64,000 nucleotides of DNA from Armatimonadota bacterium (GTDB lineage: Bacteria; Armatimonadota; Zipacnadia; JAUWAU01): NCBI GenBank assembly GCA_030601885.1, contig JAUWAU010000009.1, forward strand, positions 124,001 through 188,000. Reading direction: 5' to 3'. The notes under the pieces were generated by a model. That model was not told the origin of the DNA and made no database searches. It saw nothing but the letters and a program-made list of their open reading frames with translations. This document shows, one piece after another, positions 46,011 through 55,272 of the stretch; positions within the stretch are counted from its first letter, which is position 1; each line of letters starts with the position of its first letter. A program made the position numbers and the translations under genes.

Positions 46011-47753
46011 TCATTGTTTCCGGGTGTCCCACCGGGCCATGGCCAACTCCTTTGAAACTATGAGCATGCCCCAGGGGTTCAGGGCGGGGACTTGCACGAT
46101 GGTAAATTCGCCCTCAGCCGTGCTCTCTACCTCAACTGATTCTGAAAGAGATGCATAGGCCTGCGCTTGCCATGCGCCGCGCCGTTGGCCTTTCTCACGC
46201 ATTCTCTCTGCGCGAGAGTCCGCTTTCTGGTGTGTCGCCTTGTCGTAGTTAGGCGGGATGAGCAGCTCTACCGAAAGCGCCGCGCCCCCGAAAAAGCTCG
46301 CGGTGCGCAGCTTCAGCGCGAAGGACTTGGGTTCGCCCCGCATCCAGCGCTCGTTCCGCTTCTCGCTTTTCCTTCGCCCCCAATCGACCAGATGGATGAC
46401 TACCGGCGCCTCTGCGTCGCCGGGCCGGGCGCGGACGAAGGCATACACTCCCCCGCTGCCGTCTTCGATGATCGCCGGTGGCCTGGCGCCGAAGCGTTCG
46501 TCCACAATCCCGGGACCGATGGCGGCGGCATCCTCGTAGCCGTCCAGGTATCGTGCGTTGGCGCGGACAAAGCCGTACAGGTCGGCGTACTCTTCCGGCC
46601 TGCCGAAATAGCGCCCCATTTCACCGGGCATCGCCACATCCCACGGCACGCTGGTATGGCCGCCACAGGCATAGGTGGTGGCGATGACCTTTCGCGTCAA
46701 CCGCCTGTACACGTCGGGATCCATGGGCTCCTCTGGTTTGGGGGCACTCACGGTCTGGGCCTTGCCCAGCTCCCTGGCCGCCACCATCCGCGCCCAAAGG
46801 TGTTCCGGATGCGCCGTCTTCGTCATCAGCTCCGAGTAGCCGAAATCGAACGGCAGGAAGTGATGGTCCCAGCTCTGGCCGGAGCCGTTGTTGCAGGAGT
46901 ACGGCACGTGCCGGCCGGCGTACTCATTCATCCACTCACGCATTTCCCGGTGAAACCGTTCGGTGGAGCTCTCCTGGAATTGCATGAACATCTCGTGGAG
47001 GTCGGCGGGCACGCCCTTGTATGGTTTTCCTTTGCCCAAATGCTCGCCGCCGCCAACGGAGAGAACATACTCGCGGAAGCTGAAGGTGTCTATCTCGGTG
47101 ATGTTCCATTCTTTCAGTTGCGCAGCGTCCGCCCTGGTCTTCAGGAAATCACGAAACCCCGCCACGCAGTAGTCGCAATAGCATCCACCGTGCGTGACGG
47201 CGCCGTATCCGGCCCCGGCGTGTTGAATGCCGTCTGCTCCGGCGTCGAGGTTCTTCTTGACGTGGGGCTTCCAGACCCTCTCCCGCCAGTCCGGCTTGTT
47301 GGGGCAGCCGAAGACTCGCGGCACAGCCTTGTGCGCGAGCCACGGCGTTATCAGTCGCTCTCCCTTGGGGCTCTCCGCACGGCCGATGAGATACGTCTCG
47401 CCGTTTGGATCGGTTTGATCGTTCGCACCGACATTCAGGCTTATATACGAGAGGCCTTCCTCGTGAATGCGCCTGACGAAGGCGGCATCGTGGGTATTGA
47501 CCCAGTCGAGGCGGGTGGCGTGGAATGCCCTGGCTGCCTCGAACGTGTCGTAAGGATCGCCGGCTTTTCTGGGATGGGGAGTGCGGCTGGAGACAGATAC
47601 GTCGCTGTACTTCGGCGCGCCGGGGGGCAGAACGCGTGGCTCCGCCACCTCTGAGACCCGCGTCGGTCCGTCGCCGCCGGCCCGGATCACTCCCAGAGCC
47701 ACTGCGACGGCGCCGATGGCGAGGACTTCGAGTCCTTTTAGGCGTGCCTTCAT
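46011..47753 (-). CDS. exported putative TIM-barrel glycoside hydrolase, unclassified
   Basis: About 580 residues. The ATG at 47753 begins a leader (MKARLKGLEVLAIGAVAVAL). The frame is open 29 codons further, overlapping the upstream gene's end, but that part is basic and leaderless. Residues 60-440 look like a TIM barrel with NLDAGADGIQHAGAGYGAVT and GGCYCDYCVAGF, a Cys motif also seen in the protein at 32126-35512, then HVPYSCNNGSGQSWDHHF. The C-terminal 150 residues are beta-rich, as in glycosidases. Catalytic acids are not assigned. It follows the PhoD gene by 46 bp in the same direction. Its extreme 3' end is duplicated downstream. Confidence 0.78.
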   Translation of the reverse strand: MKARLKGLEVLAIGAVAVALGVIRAGGDGPTRVSEVAEPRVLPPGAPKYSDVSVSSRTPHPRKAGDPYDTFEAARAFHATRLDWVNTHDAAFVRRIHEEGLSYISLNVGANDQTDPNGETYLIGRAESPKGERLITPWLAHKAVPRVFGCPNKPDWRERVWKPHVKKNLDAGADGIQHAGAGYGAVTHGGCYCDYCVAGFRDFLKTRADAAQLKEWNITEIDTFSFREYVLSVGGGEHLGKGKPYKGVPADLHEMFMQFQESSTERFHREMREWMNEYAGRHVPYSCNNGSGQSWDHHFLPFDFGYSELMTKTAHPEHLWARMVAARELGKAQTVSAPKPEEPMDPDVYRRLTRKVIATTYACGGHTSVPWDVAMPGEMGRYFGRPEEYADLYGFVRANARYLDGYEDAAAIGPGIVDERFGARPPAIIEDGSGGVYAFVRARPGDAEAPVVIHLVDWGRRKSEKRNERWMRGEPKSFALKLRTASFFGGAALSVELLIPPNYDKATHQKADSRAERMREKGQRRGAWQAQAYASLSESVEVESTAEGEFTIVQVPALNPWGMLIVSKELAMARWDTRKQ

Positions 47754-47799
47754 GGCCTGCTGCCGTGGAACTGCGTATCTCCGCGGGCCGCCCCACGTT

Positions 47800-49596
47800 T
47801 CAGCGCGGCGCCATATCGAGCAGCGATATCCCCTCCGCATACGCCAGCCTCCCCGTCAGTGCCTCGCGAAACTGCACCACCACTTGAGGCGCCTCATAGG
47901 CCAGCCACACGGTCTTCCCGTCCTCGTCCCTGAATCGCGCAACGTTGTTCACTGTGACGATCCCGTAGTAGTTCTCCGGCTCGATCTCGGCGGGCTCACT
48001 CGGATCAGCCGACGCCCACTTGATCTTCACCTTGCGCCCGCCGGTCTCATAGATGCCGGTGAACGGCGGGTCGCCTGCCTTCTCCAGAGAGTGACTGTCC
48101 GACGTCAGCGGCCCGCACATGAACTCCCACACGTTGTCGGTAATCTGAATCGCGAAGGTGCAATGCAGGTCCCCGGTCAGGATGATCACAGGCTTCTTCA
48201 GCGAATCGAACAGCCCTATGAGTTGCCGCCTCTCGTGCAGCGCTCCCGGGAATCCATCCTCCTTGCCCCTCCCTTGCCTCGCAAGTTCCTCTCGCCTTGC
48301 CCTCGGCTGCGTATGCTTCACCGTCCAGTTCACGCTCGACACGATGAACACGAAATCGGCATCCGTGTTGCGCACGCCGTCCATCAGCCACTGCATCTGC
48401 GCCTCGCCCAGGATGAACTGCTCCGGGTCGTCGTCCTTACTGGGGTCGTACAGCGTCCGCTCGCCGCGGCAGTCGAGCGCGAAGAAGTGACAGTTCCCCA
48501 GCGTCCAGTCGAAGTAGTGGTGCGTGCCGATGCTGTAGCTGAAGCCCTCCTCATCGTGCTGGAAGGGCGGTTGCACGCGCAGCCGGCGCTTGTCGACGGC
48601 CTCCTCCACCGCGTACACGCCGCAGTTCTTGGCGCCGATGTGCACGTGCACCGTGGAGGTGCACCGCGGCCTCAAATCGCGGAAGTCCGCCTTCGGATCG
48701 TACAGGATGTTCGTGTTCTGCCGCGCGCTGCCGGTCCCGTACCGGATCGGCTGGAAGTGCGGCCGGTCGTAGTCCGCCCACCCCGCATACTCGTGCCAGG
48801 CCCTCAGCCCGATGTCGCGGTAGACCCCGTGCGCGTTGGGCGGGTTGCCCACACCGCGCCTCAGGCCCACGTGGCCCGCGCCGGTCTCGCCGCTGATCTC
48901 ATGATCGTCGAACGTGAACAGCATCGGCATGTTGCGGAAGAATCGGGCCATCGTCGGCTTGACGTCCAGGTAGTGTTTGTAATCCGCTCGGAACAGATCG
49001 AGCCCATGCGGCGCCGTGGTCCGAGTCCGGTTGTGCTCGTAGATATAGTCTCCGTTCATCACGAAGAACATGAGGTCGTCGCCGTGCCGCTCCTGAATCG
49101 TCCGGTACACCGGCAGCTCCGGCTCGTCCGGGAAGCTGCGGTTGCCGAACCCGACGCCGAAGGTGATGTTGAACAGTCCCATGGGGTTGCAGTCGGCGTT
49201 CACATAGGCGGACGGCTCTGGCAGCGTTCTGAACGAGGCGAACCCGGCCTCTGATTCCTCATCCGTCTTGATCAGCCTCTCCCCGACAACCACGCCACAG
49301 TAGTATCGCGTATCGGGTTCCAGCCCCGTGATGTCCACGAAGCCGGTGTTGTCGCGGTCGCCTGCTGTCCGCCCCTCGACTGCTTGACTCGCCGTGGACA
49401 AGGGCAACTCAGTACCGCAGACGATCTTGAAGCCCGTCTGCTCACTCGTTCGTATCCACACGCGCATGCTTGTCGCCGTCGGTCTGCCCACTATGGGGCC
49501 GTGGGTTATGACGCGATCCGCGGCAGCGGGACGGGCGGCGATTCGGCCCCCCAGCAACACGACGGCCACCAGCGACAGCGCCCTCATTGCGTTCAT
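47800..49596 (-). CDS. PhoD-type alkaline phosphatase/phosphodiesterase
   Basis: About 598 residues. The ATG at 49596 follows GGAGGGG and opens a signal peptide (MNAMRALSLVAVVLLGGRIA). The N-terminal PhoD_N beta domain (VITHGPIVGRPTATSMRVWI) is followed by the metallophosphatase domain (about 130-520). Metal-binding phrases are DLMFFVMNGDYIYEHNRT, LFTFDDHEISGE, VIILTGDLHCTF and FVFIVSSVNW. The activity is hydrolysis of phosphate mono- or diesters outside the cytoplasm. It normally uses Ca and Fe (family knowledge). It lies 108 bp downstream of the sulfatase gene. A REP-like 28-mer sits just upstream of the start. Confidence 0.92.
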   Translation of the reverse strand: MNAMRALSLVAVVLLGGRIAARPAAADRVITHGPIVGRPTATSMRVWIRTSEQTGFKIVCGTELPLSTASQAVEGRTAGDRDNTGFVDITGLEPDTRYYCGVVVGERLIKTDEESEAGFASFRTLPEPSAYVNADCNPMGLFNITFGVGFGNRSFPDEPELPVYRTIQERHGDDLMFFVMNGDYIYEHNRTRTTAPHGLDLFRADYKHYLDVKPTMARFFRNMPMLFTFDDHEISGETGAGHVGLRRGVGNPPNAHGVYRDIGLRAWHEYAGWADYDRPHFQPIRYGTGSARQNTNILYDPKADFRDLRPRCTSTVHVHIGAKNCGVYAVEEAVDKRRLRVQPPFQHDEEGFSYSIGTHHYFDWTLGNCHFFALDCRGERTLYDPSKDDDPEQFILGEAQMQWLMDGVRNTDADFVFIVSSVNWTVKHTQPRARREELARQGRGKEDGFPGALHERRQLIGLFDSLKKPVIILTGDLHCTFAIQITDNVWEFMCGPLTSDSHSLEKAGDPPFTGIYETGGRKVKIKWASADPSEPAEIEPENYYGIVTVNNVARFRDEDGKTVWLAYEAPQVVVQFREALTGRLAYAEGISLLDMAPR

Positions 49597-49620
49597 CCCT
49601 ATTGGCCCCTCCGGCTGATC

Positions 49621-49648
49621 TGTCATCCTGAGCGCAGCGAAGGATCTC
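49621..49648 (+). repeat. REP-like 28-mer with covarying stem
   Basis: TGTCATCCTGAGCGCAGCGA followed by AGGATCTC. The arms ATCCT and AGGAT can pair. The copy at 61849-61876 (opposite strand) keeps pairing through a double change to ATGCT and AGCAT. It lies between the PhoD and sulfatase genes. Confidence 0.6.
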
Positions 49649-49704
49649 ACCTCAGCCGACCCTCCGCTCGCCGCCTTCCCCGGTGCAACTCTCACAACGT
49701 ACGT

Positions 49705-51066
49705 CTACATTGACGTCCGCACCCTCTGCAGCCTCTGCTCTTCCTTAATGTGCGTGTACTGCGTGAGCCGAATCCTATGCGACAGCAGCCGCTGCACCAG
49801 ATCCAGCGTCACATGCTCGTAGCCCGCCACACCCGCGCGGTTCCGCTGCTCCTGCGGATCGACGGCGAGGTTGAACAGGTACTGCGCCCCGCCCTGTTCA
49901 GGATCAAACACCAGCTTCCAGTTGCCGGTGCGGATCATGGCGCACGTGGCCAGTTCGGCATACACGGCGTCGCGACTTGGGCCTGGCTCCGCGCGCAGCA
50001 TGCTCAGAATGTCCCGCCCAACCCGGCGCCGGTCCGGCTGTGGTTCGATGCCCGCAAGCCGGAGCACAGTCGGATACAGGTCGAGATGCGACACGAGCAT
50101 CTTACTGACGCGCGGCCCGTTCATGCGCTCCTGGCTGGGCACGCCCGGCCCGCACATGAGCAGCGGCACGCCCACGCTCTGCTCGTAGAAAAAGCGCTTG
50201 TCCCAGATGCCGTAGTCGCCCAGGTTGTCGCCGTGGTCTGAGGTGAAGATTAACACCGTGTCGTCGAACATGCCTCCTTTTTCCAGCGCCTCCACGAGAC
50301 GGCCGACGTACCGGTCGATGAGGGCGCACTTGTCCATGTAATGGGCGCGCCGCTTCCGCGTACGCGGATCATCCGGCACACCGATGGCTGCCGGCATCGC
50401 CTCGGGATCATGCTGCAGCTCCCCTGGGTGCCACAAGGGCGGATGCGGACCGATGAACGAGAGATTCAGGTACAGCGGCGCGTCCTCGCTGTACTCCTCG
50501 ATGAACCGGATGCCGCTCAAGCCTATGAAGCCGTCGGCGCTCTCGTCCTCCTCGAAGGGGTATCGGAATGGATCCGCCGCGCGGTTGCGCAGCGCCTCAC
50601 GGAACTCGTCCAGACGCCCGATCTCGCGCAGGTAGTGCGTGTACTCGTCGTCGTTGTGGCCCCTTTCGCCGTCGTCCGCCACCTGGAACACGTGGTCGAA
50701 GCCGTAGCGCTTGATCTCCTCATCGTCCTCGGTCACATCCATCCCAATCCCGTAGCGGTCGATGTAATGGTGCTTGCCGATCATAGCGGTGTAGTACCCC
50801 GCCCGCTGCAGGTGGTGCATGAACGTGTCGTCGCGCAGCTCCGGGCCCACCGGATCGCTCTGGTTGCCGCACACTCCCGTCTGCGAGGGGTACATGCCGG
50901 TGACGAGAGACACCCGGGCCGGCTGGCAGAGCGGCGCGGCGCAATACGCCTTGGCAAACCGCGTCCCGCCCTTGGCCAGCCGCATCAGCTTGGGCGTGCT
51001 CGGCCCCAACGCGTCCCGGCGGAAGTGGTCGGTCAGGATGAGGATGATGTTTGGCTGAGTGCTCAT
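49705..51066 (-). CDS. sulfatase (formylglycine-dependent)
   Basis: 453 residues. The N-terminus NIILILTDHFRRDALG carries the first metal site. Cys47 in CQPAR is the CxPxR site that becomes formylglycine, with SLVTGMYPSQTGVCGN following. Further features are MIGKHHYIDRYG and LIFTSDHGDNLGDYGIWDK with metal Asp/His. There is no signal peptide at the chosen ATG, so it may be cytoplasmic, or an upstream leader has been lost. It hydrolyses sulfate esters, probably of a sulfated saccharide. The maturase (anSME or FGE) is not in the window. It follows the amidohydrolase gene by 59 bp. Confidence 0.93.
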   Translation of the reverse strand: MSTQPNIILILTDHFRRDALGPSTPKLMRLAKGGTRFAKAYCAAPLCQPARVSLVTGMYPSQTGVCGNQSDPVGPELRDDTFMHHLQRAGYYTAMIGKHHYIDRYGIGMDVTEDDEEIKRYGFDHVFQVADDGERGHNDDEYTHYLREIGRLDEFREALRNRAADPFRYPFEEDESADGFIGLSGIRFIEEYSEDAPLYLNLSFIGPHPPLWHPGELQHDPEAMPAAIGVPDDPRTRKRRAHYMDKCALIDRYVGRLVEALEKGGMFDDTVLIFTSDHGDNLGDYGIWDKRFFYEQSVGVPLLMCGPGVPSQERMNGPRVSKMLVSHLDLYPTVLRLAGIEPQPDRRRVGRDILSMLRAEPGPSRDAVYAELATCAMIRTGNWKLVFDPEQGGAQYLFNLAVDPQEQRNRAGVAGYEHVTLDLVQRLLSHRIRLTQYTHIKEEQRLQRVRTSM

Positions 51067-51125
51067 CTGCGCTATAGTCCTCCGGATGCAGTCGCTGCTG
51101 GCCGTCCCGCGGGTATGAGAGTTTG

Positions 51126-52346
51126 CTAGCGACGGCCGCCGCGGTCCCGTTCAGGCGGCTGTTCCTCGCGCACGCGATAGTATTGCTTGTGGTCCTCGTC
51201 CACGGATTCCACGACGCCGTCTTTCATCACGACGTTGATGTTATCGCGATTATGCAGCACGCTGATGTCGGCGAGAAGGTCGCCATCAACGACGAGCAGG
51301 TCCGCCCTCTTCCCCACTTCCAGCGTGCCGAGCTCATCCAGTTTCCCGTAGGCTTCAGCGTTCGTGCGCGTGGCGGCGACGATGGCCTCCATCGGCGTGA
51401 GGCCGCAGTGCACGAGCTCCATCAACTCGACCATCGTCCGCTCGCCGATTCTCCACCACGTGCCCCCGGGATAGTCGCAGCCAACGCCGATCTTGACGCC
51501 GAGCTCGTGCGCCAGCCGGACGCCATCCCGGTGGATCTGCTGGGCCTGCTGCATCTCCTCCGCCTGCCACGGCCGATCTGACTGCGCCCAGTTTCGGATG
51601 TTCCGGTCACAGGTCACGGTCAGGGTCGGCATGTAGTAGAGGCCCTTTTCCTTGATCCCCTGCACGGCCTCTTCGTCGATGAACGCGCCATGGTGAATCT
51701 GATCGACGCCGGCCTCGATGCAGTAGCTCAGGCCGGGCTGCGTGTGGCAATGCACGGCGACCGGTAGGCCCCAGGCGTGAGCCTCGTCAACGAGGGCCTG
51801 CAGCTCCTCGTACGTGTAGTTGGGGCTGTCGCATCGTTCGTGCTCGGCCCAGAAGCCTCCCGAGGCAGCGGTCTTGATGAAATCGGCCCCGGCCATGACC
51901 ATCTCGCGGACGGCCTTGCGGACCTCCCACGGCCCGTCCGCCGTGCGGAACTTCACGTGGCCGTTGGTGCAGCTCACGACGCAGGCAGCTACAAGGCGTG
52001 CACAGCCGCGCACCGACCCATCTTCGATGCCGTCGCGCAGCTCGATGCCCCGCGTATTGGCCGACACGCTGCAGACAGTCGTGATGCCGGCCTGCAGCGA
52101 AAGGCGGAGCACCTTTTGCGCCTGCGGAGTGCCGCCCACGTGGCCGTGGCCCTCGATGATGCCGGGGATGATGGTCTTGCCGGTTGCGTCAATGACCTCT
52201 GCCCCGCCGGGGATGTCAACCGTGCCTGCCTTGCCCACCGCCTCGATGCACTTGCCGCGAATGGCTACCGCGCTGTCCACCATCGGCTCCCCACCAGTGC
52301 CGTCGATCAACGTCCCGTGGACGACGACTTTGCAGTCGCTCATCAT
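51126..52346 (-). CDS. metal-dependent amidohydrolase
   Basis: 406 residues. The N-terminal beta sandwich is followed by the TIM barrel. Metal motifs are IIPGIIEGHGHVGG (HxH), VAVHCHTQPG, DQIHHGAFID and GVGCDYPGGTWW. The C-terminus returns to the sandwich (KLDELGTLEVGKRADLLVVD). It is closest to the imidazolonepropionase/prolidase-like amidohydrolases that cleave cyclic amides or dipeptides. It is cytoplasmic by sequence. Its ATG (52346) overlaps the stop of the upstream sialidase-like gene, which indicates translational coupling. The substrate is unknown. Confidence 0.92.
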   Translation of the reverse strand: MMSDCKVVVHGTLIDGTGGEPMVDSAVAIRGKCIEAVGKAGTVDIPGGAEVIDATGKTIIPGIIEGHGHVGGTPQAQKVLRLSLQAGITTVCSVSANTRGIELRDGIEDGSVRGCARLVAACVVSCTNGHVKFRTADGPWEVRKAVREMVMAGADFIKTAASGGFWAEHERCDSPNYTYEELQALVDEAHAWGLPVAVHCHTQPGLSYCIEAGVDQIHHGAFIDEEAVQGIKEKGLYYMPTLTVTCDRNIRNWAQSDRPWQAEEMQQAQQIHRDGVRLAHELGVKIGVGCDYPGGTWWRIGERTMVELMELVHCGLTPMEAIVAATRTNAEAYGKLDELGTLEVGKRADLLVVDGDLLADISVLHNRDNINVVMKDGVVESVDEDHKQYYRVREEQPPERDRGGRR

Positions 52347-54292
52347 GGCTTTCTCGCAGAACGGCCATCCGGACCGGCTCTGAAGTTGCCGATGGCCTCC
52401 GACGTCCGAAGATAGCGGTCGTAGATCCGCAGCGCCTTGATCTCACCCTTGAAGCTCGGCCCGACGCGCAGCGTCTTGGAGCCGTTCACGTGCCGCAGGT
52501 TCGGGCTGAAGCGTCCCCAGCCGAACTGACGGAACTCCCCGCCGTCACACACCTTACCGTCCACCACGAAGCTGATGACCTTCGGCCCGCCATCCACTAT
52601 CACGGCGACGTGATGGAGCATGCCAGCCTCCAGCATGCCGGTATCGCAATCCCAACGGTTCTCCGTGCGCCCGTCGTTGAGCACGATCTCGACTGTCCCA
52701 CGCGTTGTCGTCTGCAGAGCCAATCCTTGTCCGCCCTCAGTACGGCTGTCGAGCGCCACTTGCCCGGCCTCCAGCGAATCGAACCGGATCCACATGTCGA
52801 TGGCAAACCCTCGCCGCAGGTCCTTCGCGCCCAAATTCCCCCGCGCGCTGTCACGCGGGAGAAACGCGGGCAGTTCGGGCATATCAATCTCTTTCGGTAC
52901 GGCTCCGCCGTCGTTCGGCAAGCTCAGTAACAGGCCCTTCGTGGTCATCGACGCATTCTCGAACTGCGCCCACAAGCCTTCCAGCACCTCGGCATCCACC
53001 TCGTGCACGCGCGCGACGTCCTTCTGCGTCTCGATCAGGAAGTATCGCCCGTCCTCCGCCACGAGGTCCGGGTAGCTCATGCGAATGTATGGATCATCGT
53101 CATACAGCACGATCTCCGGCTGCGACCACCGGATGACCTTCCCCTCCGCCGTGTCCACCTCCACGCCGCCGCACAGCCACACGGGATTGCGGTCCTCGTA
53201 GCCCTTCCCCCCGTGGCTGTGGAACCAGTAGATGTACTTCCCGTTTGGGCACTTCCAGGCGAAGTTCGCCGCGCGCGGATGCTTCATCAGGCGGCCGTCG
53301 GCGTAACGCTTGTACTGGGGCTCGGTCCACGTGTGGCCGCCGTCGCGGCTGTACGCGAAGCACGGATGCCCATCCACGGTCCGGTATACGCAATAGAAAG
53401 AGCCGTCGCTCAACACCGAGTAGCTCTGCTCTTCCGCGATGGGCCCGCCGCCAGGCGGGGTCCGCAGCCCTGCATCGCCATCGGGCAGCGTCTCCCAGGT
53501 GATCTTCTCGGGATCGCGCTCCGTGAGGATGTCTTCGCTCTTTAGCAACACGCCCTCGGAGCGAGTGAAGAAGCCCTCACCGACCCCTCCTACCTTATGG
53601 AGCGAGCAATATGCCGCACCGTCGTGGATGAATGGCTTGCCCACGTTCCAGAAGTAGCGCACCTTGCCGCCGTAGGGATTCTCCCGGTCGATCTCCATCT
53701 CGCGAACGGGTATGTTGTATCGCTTCCCGGACCATGTGCGGCCATGGTCGTCGCTGTATTTGAAGACGTAATAGCCCTGCGAGTCCACGCGCTTGGCCTT
53801 GCCGCCCTTGTACGGCGGGTCGTCCGCGAGCACCTCGCGGAGGTTGTCGGTGTTGTGGTTGTAGAAGCAATAGACCCGCCCGCTGGGCACCTTGAGCAGA
53901 ACGGCGTACGACGCCTCCGGGCCGTCGGATGGCTCTACATCAGCAAGCTCCGACCACGTCTTTCCCTGGTCGGTACTGCGCGTGGTCACAACGTGCTGCC
54001 CGGCCTGCCCCTCACGGCCCGGCCCGGTGGTGAGCACACACAGCCACGCCCCGTCGTCGGTCTTCACGATGTACGGCTGGTCGCTATACTTCTCGCTGGG
54101 GATCTCCCACCCGCACCGGATGTTGCGCCAGTCCGGAGGCTTGTCCACTGAGGTTGCACCTCCTGATTCCATCGACGCACTCCTCGCATCGATGCCATTG
54201 GCCGCGCCGCGCTGCGACGAGAGCGACAACGCTGCCGCTCCCGCTGCCAGCGTGCCCAGGAAAGCCCTCCTGGGTAATTCTGGGGACACCAT
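52343..54292 (-). CDS. Tat-exported sialidase-like BNR propeller with LamG domain
   Basis: 649 residues. The leader is MVSPELPRRAFLGTLAAGAA, a twin-arginine type. Residues 50-440 form a BNR/sialidase-like propeller with Asp-box-type pieces (STDQGKTWSEL, YSDDHGRTWSG, YSRDGGHTWTEP). Residues 490-649 are a LamG/concanavalin-like domain (FAIDMWIRFDSLEAGQVALD). The predicted activity is glycan binding or exo-sialidase-like hydrolysis. The start codon and first five codons lie inside the palindromic repeat 54276-54370, and no ribosome binding site precedes it. The natural start may therefore have been replaced by the repeat. It overlaps the amidohydrolase gene by four bases. Confidence 0.85.
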   Translation of the reverse strand: MVSPELPRRAFLGTLAAGAAALSLSSQRGAANGIDARSASMESGGATSVDKPPDWRNIRCGWEIPSEKYSDQPYIVKTDDGAWLCVLTTGPGREGQAGQHVVTTRSTDQGKTWSELADVEPSDGPEASYAVLLKVPSGRVYCFYNHNTDNLREVLADDPPYKGGKAKRVDSQGYYVFKYSDDHGRTWSGKRYNIPVREMEIDRENPYGGKVRYFWNVGKPFIHDGAAYCSLHKVGGVGEGFFTRSEGVLLKSEDILTERDPEKITWETLPDGDAGLRTPPGGGPIAEEQSYSVLSDGSFYCVYRTVDGHPCFAYSRDGGHTWTEPQYKRYADGRLMKHPRAANFAWKCPNGKYIYWFHSHGGKGYEDRNPVWLCGGVEVDTAEGKVIRWSQPEIVLYDDDPYIRMSYPDLVAEDGRYFLIETQKDVARVHEVDAEVLEGLWAQFENASMTTKGLLLSLPNDGGAVPKEIDMPELPAFLPRDSARGNLGAKDLRRGFAIDMWIRFDSLEAGQVALDSRTEGGQGLALQTTTRGTVEIVLNDGRTENRWDCDTGMLEAGMLHHVAVIVDGGPKVISFVVDGKVCDGGEFRQFGWGRFSPNLRHVNGSKTLRVGPSFKGEIKALRIYDRYLRTSEAIGNFRAGPDGRSARKP

Positions 54293-54370
54293 ACTTAATT
54301 ATTGGAGTCCGGTGCGGTGTGCGTTGAACTTAGGATTGGCCCAATAATTAAGCATGGTGTCCCCAGAATT
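54276..54370. repeat. 95-bp palindromic repeat, copy A
   Basis: A 30-bp left arm (54276-54305, beginning AATTCTGGGGACACCATAC) is matched by an inverted arm (54341-54370) with one mismatch, around a 35-bp centre. Copy B (55273-55366) is nearly identical, including the centre. The left arm holds the start codon of the sialidase-like gene. The right arm holds the stop codon and last codons of the PAP2 gene. Confidence 0.85.
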
Positions 54371-55250
54371 GGCGACCGGATATGCATTGGCGCCAGACGG
54401 GGAACTGCGAGAAGAAGACGGGGAGAAGGTAAGCGGCGGTGAAGCCGATAAGCGCATACGTGAGAGCAGCAGCCCAGTGGGCGTCGCCCAGCAGGCTCTC
54501 CCCGCCCCGCTGCAGCGCGAACAGGACGAGGAGGGCGATGGCGACTTTGAGCACCTGAGTCATCAACGGCGCCGCGGCTTTGAACCCGCGAGCATCCAGC
54601 AGCAAATAGCCAAGCCCAGAGCCGAGCAGCGCGCCAACGGACTGCCGGCACACTTCGTCACGGTAGCCGACGAGGTACATGAGTCCGGCAACACCGACCA
54701 CTACGACGGCCCATTGCCCCCCACTCAGCCGCTTGCCGCGGGAATGCCACCACCCGAGCATCGTCAAGTAAACGACCACCAAGACAGCACCGATCAGCAG
54801 GCCTCCGACGACGTCCACCGGCCAGTGTACCTCGCAGTACAGGCGCGAGAGGCCAATGAGGGCAATGAGGAGCAGGATCGGGGCTCGCACGCGCCATGAC
54901 TTCTGGCGAATGGCAATGAGACTCCACACGACCGCCGCGTTCTGCGCGTGACCGCTGGGGAAGGAGTATCCGGCGGCGCTGGCTTCAGACAGCGGATGAA
55001 ACGGGTGGTCCTCAATATCAAAGGGACGCTTGGTGTGGAAGGCGATCTTCAGCAGGGCGTTCGAGTACGCGCTGAGCAGAAACATCAGCATAAGGCGGAA
55101 CCCAAGGCGGTGACCGACACACAGGTAGATGCCGGTCAGAAGTACCATGTAGGCCTCTGTCGAGCCCAGCCCTGAGGCGCCGATGAAGGTCGCGTCCGTG
55201 AAGGGCGACCGGAAGCGTTCCAGCCAGATCAGGAACTCAGCGCTTGACAT
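54348..55250 (-). CDS. PAP2 family phosphatase, membrane protein
   Basis: 300 residues from the ATG at 55250, preceded by GAGAGGG. A longer form would start with TTG inside repeat copy B, but nothing supports it. All three phosphatase motifs are present: KIAFHTKRP (Kx6RP), FPSGHAQNAA and SRLYCEVH (SRx5H). About seven hydrophobic segments indicate an inner-membrane lipid phosphatase, such as undecaprenyl-pyrophosphate or phosphatidate phosphatase. The last six or seven residues (QFWGHHA) and the TAA are supplied by repeat copy A. The gene is boxed in between two direct copies of the repeat, which suggests it entered as a unit or was captured. Confidence 0.9.
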   Translation of the reverse strand: MSSAEFLIWLERFRSPFTDATFIGASGLGSTEAYMVLLTGIYLCVGHRLGFRLMLMFLLSAYSNALLKIAFHTKRPFDIEDHPFHPLSEASAAGYSFPSGHAQNAAVVWSLIAIRQKSWRVRAPILLLIALIGLSRLYCEVHWPVDVVGGLLIGAVLVVVYLTMLGWWHSRGKRLSGGQWAVVVVGVAGLMYLVGYRDEVCRQSVGALLGSGLGYLLLDARGFKAAAPLMTQVLKVAIALLVLFALQRGGESLLGDAHWAAALTYALIGFTAAYLLPVFFSQFPVWRQCISGRQFWGHHA

Positions 55251-55272
55251 GGCTCGTTGCCCTCTCAGGGAC

